From: a virus
Reading direction: 5' to 3' (one strand)
IMG/VR virus record: IMGVR_UViG_3300023174_000056
Span: 62,001-126,000 of that record
DNA: 64,000 nucleotides
Shown here: in pieces, positions 41,146 through 51,900 of the stretch
Layout: every line of letters starts with the position of its first letter
How positions within the stretch are numbered: position 1 is the first letter of the stretch
Position numbers and translations under genes: made by a program
The notes under the pieces: generated by a model
What the model saw: only the letters and a program-made list of their open reading frames with translations
Told to the model about the DNA's origin: nothing
Databases searched by the model: none

Positions 41146-42072
41146 TTATTGTTTCTTTAAGAAAGATACTGGTACGCTTACAGAATAACCTGTTGTAGCA
41201 CCAGTGACAGTGACGATTGTTTTTATAACTTTGTATGAAACGCTTGGAGATCCAATACTAACTTGTTGACCAAAGGTATCAAACAAATAAGTACTTGTTT
41301 GTGTTTCTAGTGATGAACGAATGCTAAATTTAATTGCTGAACCTTTTGGACCAGCAATGACGCTAGCTTTATTATTTTCAGTAGAAATAGCAGGTCCATC
41401 TAGAACATACGCTGGGTCTGTTGTTAGTGAGAAGTAATATTGTGCAATATTATCGTCGTCAACAAATGATTTAGCGGCCTCAGAAATATTGTTTTGGTTG
41501 CTATCAACTGTTATAATTGTTCCAAGGCGATTATCAATTTCAACCATATACTGTGTTTCTTTTAAGTCTTGGTCGATTGGAAAGTTAAAATTAATAGCAG
41601 TTGTGTCTAAACCTTGGTGAAGTTCAATAAAAGAAGAATTGTTTATGCTATATCCACGGATTAAGCCATCAACAACTGTTGATCCTGCGTTAAATGCTTC
41701 TTCTGTTTGCTGATCAACCAAAATAACAAATGTATTTTTGATAAAATCAGATCCATTTGTATAAGTTGGGCTTTTTAGTTTAATAACTGGTAAAAATAAT
41801 AAATTTGTTCTTGGGATTGTAAGTAGCTTACTGTTCAATGAAGCAATATTATTTGTAAATGCTTCTAACACTGGTGTTTGTAAAATATCTAAATCGTAAT
41901 ATGCACTACCGCTTGAGCTTGTAGGGTTATATAAACCATAATTGATCTCATCATCTCCGAGAGCAAATTGTGTTATCTTAAAACTACCATCTCCACGTGC
42001 AAGACGTTGACGGCCAGCGTCAGTTAATACTGCATCTAAAATTATATCACCAGAATTATCTAAAAATGCCAT
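41146..42072 (-). CDS. Virion protein with MAFLD / GDDEINY N-terminal domain
   Basis: 308 residues. The N-terminal domain MAFLDNSGDIILDAVLTDAGRQRLARGDGSFKITQFALGDDEINYGLYN is a pattern I associate with tail/baseplate structural proteins of aquatic T4-like phages, and it parallels the start of the 48097-48951 product (MSFFDSKEEVINIELTPYGKKLLLEG, then YTFHDDDIIYDI). The rest is beta-rich with no enzyme motif. It is preceded by the motif variant at 42096-42104 and an AGAGG site. Confidence 0.6.
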   Translation of the reverse strand: MAFLDNSGDIILDAVLTDAGRQRLARGDGSFKITQFALGDDEINYGLYNPTSSSGSAYYDLDILQTPVLEAFTNNIASLNSKLLTIPRTNLLFLPVIKLKSPTYTNGSDFIKNTFVILVDQQTEEAFNAGSTVVDGLIRGYSINNSSFIELHQGLDTTAINFNFPIDQDLKETQYMVEIDNRLGTIITVDSNQNNISEAAKSFVDDDNIAQYYFSLTTDPAYVLDGPAISTENNKASVIAGPKGSAIKFSIRSSLETQTSTYLFDTFGQQVSIGSPSVSYKVIKTIVTVTGATTGYSVSVPVSFLKKQ

Positions 42073-42095
42073 TTTTATATCCTCTTTTTTGTACT

Positions 42096-42104
42096 ATAAC
42101 TAGT
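42096..42104 (-). promoter_or_regulatory. Promoter-like motif variant ACTAGTTAT
   Basis: Minus-strand ACTAGTTAT (one base from consensus), 24 bases before the ATG at 42072, in a 61-base gap. Confidence 0.4.
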
Positions 42105-42133
42105 ATTCATGTTTAATTTTGTTAAAAAACTTA

Positions 42134-44701
42134 TTATCGTCTGACAATTCTAACAACAGCAGAGTTTAATTTTTCTGATATTGTCTCTTCACTTCCTATA
42201 GGTCTTGTTTCTTTGGCGGCTTTTTTGCCAGCATTGTCAGGTAAAACGGCAGTTGCGCCATTTAATATAGTTCTTGCGCCAATTTTCATAGAAAAATTAA
42301 TATCTATTTTACGTCCTGTTTGTTTTGAAGTTAAGCGAATTTTATATTTTTTATCCCATACTGTTGGACCAACACCAAAAGAAGGATTAATTGGAGCAGT
42401 TGATGGATCTTCTACTTTGTTTAGTAGAGTTTGAGTATATGATGGCGTTAGATATAGGTATTTTTTAAGACTTTTGCTTCCAACTACACCAGCATCATCT
42501 TTGAATTCATGTACAGATATTATTGGATAATAAACACCGCTATTATAGACTATTTCAATTTTGTACACAACAGTTGGGTTTGATTTTAAATTATTTTCGC
42601 CAACTTGTCTAAAAATATAATAATATTTTTTATTGTATTCTAAAGTATCAATAAATGATTCTGCTTGGATTGTTGTATATAATTGATTTTTAAAATCTTC
42701 GTATTTATATGGTTCTTTATCTATTCTAAATATTTCATACACTGATGGCGTTTTATTATAAATTGTAGGATCTGTATTTTGCATACCTGCTAAATCGCCA
42801 TTATAATCTATGGAATTCTTAAAGCCAAATTCAATACGTCCGTCTGGGAACCTTAGAGAATTAGCTTCTACAAATCGAATTGTGTCTCCATCGCTATCTA
42901 ATAATGGTACAAAATAATCTTTATAAAAATCAATCGTAGGTTGGAAATTAAATTTAATTTTATTTTTTAAGTCTTTATATGGGATTGGAGTTACAATTGG
43001 GGAAGTCGGAGGTCTTACTGGCTCCGGTACAAAAGAGTTCATTACAAGATCATCTTCTCCAAGTACTGGTATTTCAAAGACGTAAAGTAATTGTTTTGTA
43101 GTGACTTCTAAAATTGTTGGTTGTATTGCAGCAGCTTTTATGCCTAAATTAGTATCTTGTGTTTGTTTTGCCGTTGATGGTACTAATCTAGATAATTTAT
43201 TTAAGCCAACTTGCTCTAAAGTTTTTAAAGTTTCTAAAGAAGAAGGACTAGTATTTTGCTGTATTACCGTAAATTGTGAAGTTGTTTGTAATTGATTATT
43301 AGATTGAATAACTATTTGTGGAGGATTAATTGTATCTTGCAAAGTAGCTTGATTATTTTTTTGTTTTTTACCTTTGTTATCGATAGAGCCTAGGGAATAC
43401 TTATACTGATTTCCTATTGCTAAAACATAATAATATGTGTTATACTGGTACTCCTCAGCGTCAATTATTTGCGTGTCAATAAATTTTAGTAAATCCTCTT
43501 TTGTATTTTCAAAATAGTATGTTTGTACTACTCCAACTCCTTTTTTTTCTTTCTCTATTTTTATACCTACAACTTCCGTATAGCAATCTTTACCGGACAA
43601 TATTTCATACCAATTTCTAGTATTTTTAGAAGTAATAAAAGTAGATTTACCTAATAATATTCTTGATAGCAAGTTAGATAAAAAAACATTATCTCCAGTT
43701 GCTGGTAGCGAATCGTTTGTCTTATTTCCTATATAAAATGCATTTGAATTTTGGCTAAAATCAAAATATCTATTATTATTTATATCTGCGCTATTTTTTA
43801 ATATGTTTTCAAGCCATTCTGTGTAATCAAAGTATTTTATGCTATTATTTGTTGTTAATGACGCAACGATATCTACAGACCCAGTAGCACTTTCTACATC
43901 AAAATAAGGATGAATGTATCTTTTTAATTTATTAAACGGTAAAGCAGGAGACGAATCAGAACTACCAATTTCAACCATCTTAGATAAGAAATTTAATCCA
44001 TAATAAGTTTCATCAATTGCGCTAATAAAATCACCAGATGCATATTTATAAAAATCTACAGATGTATAATTTGGAAATAACTCTGCTGTAACTTCGCTAT
44101 ATGGAACATCTTTTGGATTAAAAGCAATTGTTTTTAATTTATCTTTATATTTTTTATCAAAAACATCTTTCCATTTTTCAAATGTTTTAACATAATTGCT
44201 ATAAAACGTATTAATGGTTTTTTTATCAAACAAAAAATCATCAATTTGATAGCCATTTGTAACGATATTTTCAATATCAGGGTTGTCTCTAATGTCTTTA
44301 GAAATAAGCAGATAATAGTTTAATAAATTTAATTCATCATTATAGTCTTTAGCTAATTTATTATATTCACTATTATAAAAATTAATTTTGTTAGTTATTT
44401 CTAATTTTGATGCTGGACCTACATTTGAGAATGTGCTCAACTCTTTATTTTTAATAACAAACGGAGATGATATTTCAAAAATAAAATCTTTGTATGTCTT
44501 GGTTAAATCAATATCTTGAATCAAGCTAGCATCTGGAACAAGCAAATAATACTTGCCGTCTTTATCTTTGGAAAATTTTTTTACATTCGATGAATCAATT
44601 GAAATACTGTTATTACCCTGAACCCATTCATTCTTGTATAATTTTCTAATTTGATCTTCATCTGTAAAAAAATAAAAATTTGAATCACCGACTTTTTTCA
44701 T
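42134..44701 (-). CDS. Large tail/baseplate protein with FN3-like repeats
   Basis: 855 residues. The N-terminal ~400 residues are rich in Asn, Asp, Tyr and Lys with no recognised domain. Two regions with an FN3-like pattern are visible: KFIDTQIIDAEEYQYNTYYYVLAIGNQYKYSLG near residue 415 and AESFIDTLEYNKKYYYIFRQVGENNLKSNPTVVYKIEIV near 690, both ending in a Y-x-Y-V/I-strand. A Gln/Thr/Ser-rich linker lies between them. The C-terminus is basic (SAVVRIVRR). Probably a structural part of the baseplate periphery; the family is unknown to me. Confidence 0.55.
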   Translation of the reverse strand: MKKVGDSNFYFFTDEDQIRKLYKNEWVQGNNSISIDSSNVKKFSKDKDGKYYLLVPDASLIQDIDLTKTYKDFIFEISSPFVIKNKELSTFSNVGPASKLEITNKINFYNSEYNKLAKDYNDELNLLNYYLLISKDIRDNPDIENIVTNGYQIDDFLFDKKTINTFYSNYVKTFEKWKDVFDKKYKDKLKTIAFNPKDVPYSEVTAELFPNYTSVDFYKYASGDFISAIDETYYGLNFLSKMVEIGSSDSSPALPFNKLKRYIHPYFDVESATGSVDIVASLTTNNSIKYFDYTEWLENILKNSADINNNRYFDFSQNSNAFYIGNKTNDSLPATGDNVFLSNLLSRILLGKSTFITSKNTRNWYEILSGKDCYTEVVGIKIEKEKKGVGVVQTYYFENTKEDLLKFIDTQIIDAEEYQYNTYYYVLAIGNQYKYSLGSIDNKGKKQKNNQATLQDTINPPQIVIQSNNQLQTTSQFTVIQQNTSPSSLETLKTLEQVGLNKLSRLVPSTAKQTQDTNLGIKAAAIQPTILEVTTKQLLYVFEIPVLGEDDLVMNSFVPEPVRPPTSPIVTPIPYKDLKNKIKFNFQPTIDFYKDYFVPLLDSDGDTIRFVEANSLRFPDGRIEFGFKNSIDYNGDLAGMQNTDPTIYNKTPSVYEIFRIDKEPYKYEDFKNQLYTTIQAESFIDTLEYNKKYYYIFRQVGENNLKSNPTVVYKIEIVYNSGVYYPIISVHEFKDDAGVVGSKSLKKYLYLTPSYTQTLLNKVEDPSTAPINPSFGVGPTVWDKKYKIRLTSKQTGRKIDINFSMKIGARTILNGATAVLPDNAGKKAAKETRPIGSEETISEKLNSAVVRIVRR

Positions 44702-44713
44702 TTTATTTTCTCT

Positions 44714-47700
44714 TTATTGTGTTTTATAGCTTACTATTAATACATTCTCGTTTTGTGTTCCTCTAAAACCTTTTACACCAACACGGTCTAAAACGCTTGG
44801 AACCTTATAAAATCTAGCGTCAGTGTATTGATCTGCTTGATCGCCTAATTCATATCTTATATCAATTTCTTCAAAAATTTTGTCTGGGTTCGTAAATATA
44901 TCTGTCACTTCCCCATCAGATTCGGCTCTTATTGTTAACCAAGCACCTGGTTCTAGTTTTCCTTTAGAATTTTTAAAATAATCAATTTTACTAAAATCCC
45001 CAACATTTGCCAATTGTGACTGTGGCATTGTTGGAACTAAATATAGATAAACTAATGGATCGCCCTTTTTAAACTTAGTACCAAGGAATGGGGCTGTTAT
45101 ATTTCCGTCTTTTTCAAAAGTAAGATATATTGCATTTTCAAATTGTTGTTTAAGCAAACCAAGCATTGATGGAGTGTAACCAGACGAATCTTTTGTTTCG
45201 TCCGCAATTTGTCCGTACTCTGGGACGCCCGTGAAGCTTAAAAAGTTATTTAACTTTACATTCCTTGTTATAGCGGTATTGAGTACTGGTACAAGATATG
45301 GTTTTGAAGGCTCTACTGCATAAAATGTAATACTTGGCTTTTCTACTATTGCCACAATATCAATTGGAGTAGTCTGGTCTACAACTGCACCCTTTGAATG
45401 TGAATAAATAAAATGCTGATTATGTACGGGCACATTACCATAAGTTGGCGAAGTCAAAAATGCCTTATCATTTACATATGGTCTAAGGAAGCATAGATAA
45501 TTGCCGTTTTTTTCATCGTTTGAAAATCTCGTATATACAGGATCTTTTAATATATAAACGCCTTTATGTTTTTTAAAAGAAATTTTCTCAACTTCTCTAA
45601 CAGTTTCGTACATTAATTTAAATTTGCTGGTTTTCCTTAGATTGATAGTAGAAAATTCTGAATTTGCTGGTAAAAACAGCGGACTTTCACCAGAAGAAAA
45701 ATTTTCTTGATTAGAATAATAGCTTAATTTTGCTTCAAAAATTGTCTTAACACTTTTATTTGTCTCATCCCCTATGGTAGTTGAATCGTTTAGAATTCCT
45801 GCTGTTAGCTTATAAAGCACACCAGAATCAATAAAATATAAAAGCTCTGATAAAATAGCTTCTGCTCTGTCTTCTCCATAAAGATTTTTTGTTTTTTCGT
45901 CAATAGCGTTTTGAATAAAAAATTCATCAAATAAGGTGCTTGTAGATATATCGTTAAGCTGTAAAATAGTTAAATCTGATGCTATTTTTTTAAGAGCAGC
46001 AACACCTTTTGTAGAAATAAGGTTCTCTTCTTTTAAGCTGTATAAATAAGCTTCAAATTCTTTTTTACCGTACAAGCTTAATAAGAAATCAACAGAAGCG
46101 TATGCAGAGTATTTAACTTCGTTTGACTGCTTAACGGCTTCTAATTCGTTTATTTTTTGTAGATCAAGCTTATAAAGTTGTTTATTGAAATCTTTGTAAG
46201 TAATATATTTTAAAAATTGATTAAATTTTGTATTCTGTATCTCTGAATCGAGGACACTAGAAAGCCCGTAACTCTTACTTTGGTTTTTATTAAAAAAATC
46301 AAGTCCAAAGCAATTTGTAGTTGTGGCATCTGCGATAAAATTATTGAAAACAACTTCTGTTTTAATTGTTTGTATGAAATTTGGTACAGAATTTAGAGAT
46401 GGGCTAGAAGAATTATATGATGCTGGTAATTCTGATAAACCATTATTTGGATTTATGCTTTTAGTGGATAAAATTTTATTTATATTTTCAAATAATTGTT
46501 CATAAAGTTTTAAAAATCCTTCTACACCTTCTGGATTACCTGTTTCTGGCTTTATTCCATAATAAATACTTGAGGCTAAACGTTCAATATGCTCTTGTAA
46601 ATCTATTTTATCTTTTTTAATTTTATCAGTATCTAGAAAAATTACATAAGTTCTTAAAAATCCAAGAATATTTTTAACTGCTTCTTCGCTAGAAAATATA
46701 TCTTGCAAGCCACTAGAAAAACGGTTTTCCGAAGCTATGTAAAAGCCCTCTTTTAAGTTTGCTAGATTTGTTTCTTTAAAAATATATTCACTTGCAACAT
46801 CAATATGTGGGTTTTCATCATATACATTTTCTGCTTGCAAATAAGGAATTGATGATATTTTTTGGTAAGCTTTTAAATAATTGTAACTTTTTAATAAGTA
46901 ATCATTTATTTTTTGTAAAATAGCATATGCAGGATCTACTATTTCTATTGAAAATTTGTACTTATATCTACCATTTGTAATATTTTTGAATGTTGTATCC
47001 ATTCCACTGAAAAATACAAGCTCGGGAGCATTATTTATAATGCTTGCGTGCAATTGATTATAATTTACTTCTTTTGCCGTAACTCCCTCTAAAATTACTT
47101 TTTCTTCATAATCGCCATATTTGTTTGGAACTTCATTTATTCTAGATAATTTTGCATTTAGGATAAAGCTAGAATTTGTTATGCTTGTATTATTAACAGT
47201 TGCTAGTTCGGCTAACTTACCAATTATTGAATTTTCTTTTAAAAATCTTTTTATATCAAAAAAGAATCCAAATTTAACAACATTTGAAACTTCTTGGTCT
47301 GCAATTTCATAGTATTCTACTTCTTTGCTTTTCTTACGTCTCTTTAATAATAAATTTTCATTGTCGTATGCAGCAAAAAAATCAGAAAAATAATCTAAAT
47401 TTGCTTTTTTTGTTTCTGATAAATTTGAATCATAAATATATTCTGGGATGTTTGTTAAAATTGTTGTATCGACTACGGTATTTGCAATGTCTCTTTCAAT
47501 TTTTCTATTGTTTATAATTCTTTGTATTTCTGGGGTGCCTACAAAATACTCCTCTGTGCCCAAAGAATTATTTAGATCTAAACCGTATTCTTTACAAATT
47601 TCTAAAGAATCGTAATACGATAAAAATACTACAGACAAATGTAAAATATCTTCAATTTTTTCTTTGTAGATATTATTTTCAAATTCAATTACAAATTTAG

Positions 47701-48097
47701 TTAAGTTAGCCTTTTTATCTTCAATCACTTTTTTAAAGTTTTGAAAAGAAAACGTATGTGTTCTATAGTTTTCTAATGCCACTGCCGATAAAGGGTCTTC
47801 AGATAATCTTTTTGCCTCTTGTTCATCTAAACAAATAATTGTTTTAAATTTTAAAAATTTATTTAAAATTTCATTGTTGAACCATGTTCCGCTATTTTGT
47901 ATTTTTTTATAATTGTCAAATAAGTGGAATTTGAATTTAAAATTTAATATGTTTTTGGGGTTTGATGAACCTTTTACTGGTTTTATTAAAGATTCAACCT
48001 CAAAAGAAACATCATTTACTTTTTTTGAAATAACACAGCTATCATAAGTTAACTGTGGAACAGTAGCGGTTGATATTTCGTTTATTAAACTTGTCAT
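44714..48097 (-). CDS. Large structural protein of the baseplate region
   Basis: 1127 residues from the ATG at 48097, which overlaps the previous stop in a TAATG and has GAGG seven bases upstream. The sequence is Asn/Lys/Ser-rich with alternating helices and strands and no recognised domain. The C-terminal ~250 residues include FLRPYVNDKAFLTSPTYGNVPVHNQHFIYSHSK and SKGKLEPGAWLTIRAESDGEVTDIFTNP, a beta-rich end. Position between the giant lectin/propeller protein and other virion proteins suggests a baseplate wedge or arm component. Confidence 0.55.
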   Translation of the reverse strand: MTSLINEISTATVPQLTYDSCVISKKVNDVSFEVESLIKPVKGSSNPKNILNFKFKFHLFDNYKKIQNSGTWFNNEILNKFLKFKTIICLDEQEAKRLSEDPLSAVALENYRTHTFSFQNFKKVIEDKKANLTKFVIEFENNIYKEKIEDILHLSVVFLSYYDSLEICKEYGLDLNNSLGTEEYFVGTPEIQRIINNRKIERDIANTVVDTTILTNIPEYIYDSNLSETKKANLDYFSDFFAAYDNENLLLKRRKKSKEVEYYEIADQEVSNVVKFGFFFDIKRFLKENSIIGKLAELATVNNTSITNSSFILNAKLSRINEVPNKYGDYEEKVILEGVTAKEVNYNQLHASIINNAPELVFFSGMDTTFKNITNGRYKYKFSIEIVDPAYAILQKINDYLLKSYNYLKAYQKISSIPYLQAENVYDENPHIDVASEYIFKETNLANLKEGFYIASENRFSSGLQDIFSSEEAVKNILGFLRTYVIFLDTDKIKKDKIDLQEHIERLASSIYYGIKPETGNPEGVEGFLKLYEQLFENINKILSTKSINPNNGLSELPASYNSSSPSLNSVPNFIQTIKTEVVFNNFIADATTTNCFGLDFFNKNQSKSYGLSSVLDSEIQNTKFNQFLKYITYKDFNKQLYKLDLQKINELEAVKQSNEVKYSAYASVDFLLSLYGKKEFEAYLYSLKEENLISTKGVAALKKIASDLTILQLNDISTSTLFDEFFIQNAIDEKTKNLYGEDRAEAILSELLYFIDSGVLYKLTAGILNDSTTIGDETNKSVKTIFEAKLSYYSNQENFSSGESPLFLPANSEFSTINLRKTSKFKLMYETVREVEKISFKKHKGVYILKDPVYTRFSNDEKNGNYLCFLRPYVNDKAFLTSPTYGNVPVHNQHFIYSHSKGAVVDQTTPIDIVAIVEKPSITFYAVEPSKPYLVPVLNTAITRNVKLNNFLSFTGVPEYGQIADETKDSSGYTPSMLGLLKQQFENAIYLTFEKDGNITAPFLGTKFKKGDPLVYLYLVPTMPQSQLANVGDFSKIDYFKNSKGKLEPGAWLTIRAESDGEVTDIFTNPDKIFEEIDIRYELGDQADQYTDARFYKVPSVLDRVGVKGFRGTQNENVLIVSYKTQ

Positions 48098-48951
48098 TAA
48101 CAATCCTCACCAAATGGTGGTTTAACTGTTTTTGTAGGTATAGATGAAATTTCTTTTGATAACTCTTCAAGGCTTATTTCATCATCTACTAAAATGTTAA
48201 AATAATTATCAGCAAGTGTTAAATTTTCATCAATTCTTTCTTCCGGTACTTCACTTTCATCTAATAAGATATTATTAACAACATACTCTTTTGGTTTCCT
48301 GAACTTTATTTGTTCTAAAAATTCTTCATTATTCTGATCTTCTTTTACTTCATAAAGCTCCATATCAAATGATTCTTTTTCAAAATCAACATTAAGCTCG
48401 GAAATGTCTAGTAAAACATACGTATTTTCTATTCTCAAAGCAGACTTATCATTAAAAAAGATGTCTGTACCCTTTTTTTCTTCTTCTGGTTTTATTGTTT
48501 TCACCTCATATTGAACTTTTTTTAAGTTAATTTGAGGAATATCTAAATCATTATTATTTTTAGTATATTTTTGCTCAAAACTCTCCGCTTCGCCACTTAA
48601 GATATTAATCTTCCACGCTGGTTTATAATCTTTATTCAGAGAAGAGTTACCCAATAAATTATTAATAAGACCACTATCCGATTTTTGGTCTAACGGAGAA
48701 ATTTTTTTATTTGTATTATCTACAGAAGTAAATCTTGTTTGAGGTTTAACATATAAACTTTCTTCAAGAATTCTCAAAGAAGACGAAAGCTGTATCTCAT
48801 CGTTAGACTCAGCGTATTTTATATCATAAATAATATCATCATCATGAAAAGTATAATAAGCTGGCTTAAATTTGCCTTCTAGGAGAAGCTTTTTTCCATA
48901 AGGTGTTAATTCTATATTGATTACTTCTTCCTTGCTATCAAAAAAAGACAT
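48097..48951 (-). CDS. Virion protein with MSFFD / DDDIIYD N-terminal domain
   Basis: 284 residues. The start MSFFDSKEEVINIELTPYGKKLLLEGKFKPAYYTFHDDDIIYDIKYAE is related in pattern to the start of 41146-42072. The remainder is acidic (many Glu and Asp) and lacks recognisable domains; it ends PFGEDC. It lies directly after the giant gene (11-base gap) and overlaps the next gene by one base. A small adaptor to the giant protein is plausible but unproven. AGGATAA site. Confidence 0.55.
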   Translation of the reverse strand: MSFFDSKEEVINIELTPYGKKLLLEGKFKPAYYTFHDDDIIYDIKYAESNDEIQLSSSLRILEESLYVKPQTRFTSVDNTNKKISPLDQKSDSGLINNLLGNSSLNKDYKPAWKINILSGEAESFEQKYTKNNNDLDIPQINLKKVQYEVKTIKPEEEKKGTDIFFNDKSALRIENTYVLLDISELNVDFEKESFDMELYEVKEDQNNEEFLEQIKFRKPKEYVVNNILLDESEVPEERIDENLTLADNYFNILVDDEISLEELSKEISSIPTKTVKPPFGEDC

Positions 48952-48962
48952 ATTTTATCCTC

Positions 48963-51900
48963 TTATTTTTTTATTTTTCTTGAAAATGACGCTTTTATGT
49001 TTTTTACTGCTGCTTGAGCTGTTGATGAATTTATTGTTTTTAATGCACTATTTTGTTGGTTTATTAATTGACTTGTAGTTGCGGTTACATTCAAATTAGT
49101 AGCATTTATATTTTGAATTTGCGCTTGTGCAACAGGGGTAAGCGAATTTACATTAATTGCTTGCAATGAAGAAGTCGGAGATCCGTTTAATGCTGACACC
49201 GTATTTATCTGTGGAACAAATTGAGTCTGAACAAGCGTTGGATTTGCTATCGTTGTCGTTAATTGCGTTGTTCCAATATTTGTATTATTTGTTTCTTGTG
49301 CATTTGTTACTACTGGTGTTGAAGTGTCTGCGTTGGAAGTTACTCTTCTTTGCGTTACAAATGTTTCTCCTGCCGTTTTTGATTTCAAATTAATATCTGT
49401 TTTACCATTTTTTAATTCTACTGTGGCATTAGCCATCTCAATAACAGAACAAAAATCGTAAGGCCAGTTATAAGAATATTCTGGTACTGCTTCTGATGAG
49501 GTAAACTTAAACTTAAAACGCTTTAGCGCCGACTCTTTTGAGTCTTCGACTAATTCATAGTAATTTACATTTGCTTTTTGTTTAATTTTGAAAACTTTAA
49601 ATTTAACATCTTTTGGCAATCTTTTACCGTGGAATAATTCATCCGAATTAAATGGATGTGAGATATTCTTGTTTTCTATATGTGATTCCATAGATTTTGA
49701 TGGCATGACACCTTGCCAGATATCAGATAAATCTGTATAATTACTGTCTTGCTGTAATTCTATATCAAATGGAATAACATACATTACGAAAGGATCAATA
49801 TTTTTGTTTCTTAACCAATCTAGATGAGGTGGCAAAACGAATCTTGTCATTTGTCTAACGGTATCTACTATGCTTGTATTTTTTAAAGAACTATTATTGT
49901 CAATAATTGTTTTTATTTCTTCAAAAGATATTTTTGATTCCTTACCAAAAGAAACCCCAAATGTTTCTTTTAGGATATCTCTATTGATCTTGAAATAATA
50001 TGGTCCTCTTCCTCTTTGATTTGGTTTTAAAATATTGTTTTCACCAAGAATCTCTGGTAATGTTTCTGCAAATTCTTGATTTATTTTTTTCTTTCCATCG
50101 ACATGGTTTTTATTATATGTGTATGGAATCAAAACCAAAGCTTCGCTGACAGTTTTTTCGGATCCTAGAACACCTAAAGTTGGCTTAACGTCAGTTTTAA
50201 ATCCACACATTTGAATTAAAGAACCAGTGTTAGGACCAGTTGGTGATTCTTGCAAATATAGTTTTATACCGCTGCCTTCTTGAACAGGGGAGCCATAAGT
50301 TGTCCAAATTCCTTTAAATAAGTTCTTATAAACGCCCTTAACAGTTCCTGGAATGCTTTTATCACCATCAATAAATTGTAGACCGATGTTATCTGTTAAA
50401 TCTGCATCATTAAAATTAATGCTTGGTGTTTCAAATTTTGTTTGAATTACCCATTTAAATTTTGGAACAAAAGATTTAGTGCCTTTATCTGCTTTTGAAG
50501 TTGCAACATCCACAGATAAATCTAGGTCTTCTGACTTTAATGTCAAATTGATGCTTGATGACAAGTTCATCATTGACTTATATGCTGGAGAATTTTTATA
50601 ATTATCCGCATACGAACTTGAAAAATCATTCAATAGGAAGTTTGATCTTTGCTTGAATAATGCTTCGGCCTCTGAGTTTAGGAATTCAATATTAATAGAA
50701 TCTTGAATTTCCTGTAGGCTGTAGGCTCTTGTTTTTGTATCGCTAGCTAAGAATGAAATTCTTGCAATTGCTTTTCCATAATAATATGGAGGTACATAAG
50801 GAGCATACGAAGGAGTATCTAGTAATTTAGAGTACAAATTATATGGGCCTTTTTGGTATAATAGGCTAGCAGAACCGGCGCTATCCCAGTATCTAACTGG
50901 AGGTCCGTATAATGAATCGGGTGAAGGAATCATAAATGTTCCTTCGCTATGCTTCGCTGGGTCGCTCTTTAGATTCTCGTAGTATGGATCTGTTATAAAT
51001 TCTTTGTAAGCTCCGTCTTTCTCAAGAACAACGTCCATGTAATAACGTGTGCCAGGAATTGCAGCAGCAAACTCGTTTTCTGGCTTGGAAGTTATTGATG
51101 TTAATTTACCTTTAAGGAAGAAATTAGGAATTTCTGCCAAGAAGTTATGCATAGCTAATTTATAGTTTGCATCCAAGAATGTAAATGACTTCAAAGAGCC
51201 AGTACCCATATTGTATGAAGGGTATGCAATATTATTAAAATCAGAACCTGTAATTGTATCTGTTGTATAATGTGTTGGGTTTAAGTAGTACAGATTATTT
51301 GCAGATACTTTTAAGTCATCTGGTATCTTTGTATCAAAATCAATTAAAGCTTCAAATGGTAATCTATAGTTTGGATTTAAATCAATGTAATTTGAAGCAG
51401 TGTAGTTTCTTTGAATATTATTAATGTAATCAAATAGATAATTTGTTGTTAGAGAACTTCCTGTGTTACCGTAAAATACGGGTGGCGTTCTTGAATCATA
51501 GCTAACACTTGATGTAATAAATACAGGGAAATCCACAGCAACTGATGATTTAATAGTATTTAAAAGAATACCTGGCGCAAATAGTGGCTGTAATAAAGCC
51601 AAAACTTGTTGATTTAGTGGCGTTCCATTTGAAAGTGCTGAGTAATATACCTCTTTTGGATTTTTACTTGAAACAAGAGTTCTTTTTAAAGGTAAAAATG
51701 AATTTATGAAATAGCTGCTTAATTGTTCTATTCTTTCACTTGGATAAAATCCTTTATATGGTAACAATTTTTTAATAGCAGAAATATTAATTGTTAATTT
51801 AAAATCATTATCTATGGGTAGACTTTCATCATACAAGAATGTTGTATCAAAGTTTTGCGAAATATTTGTAGAGCTGCTAAGATTATTAAATGAAGATTCC

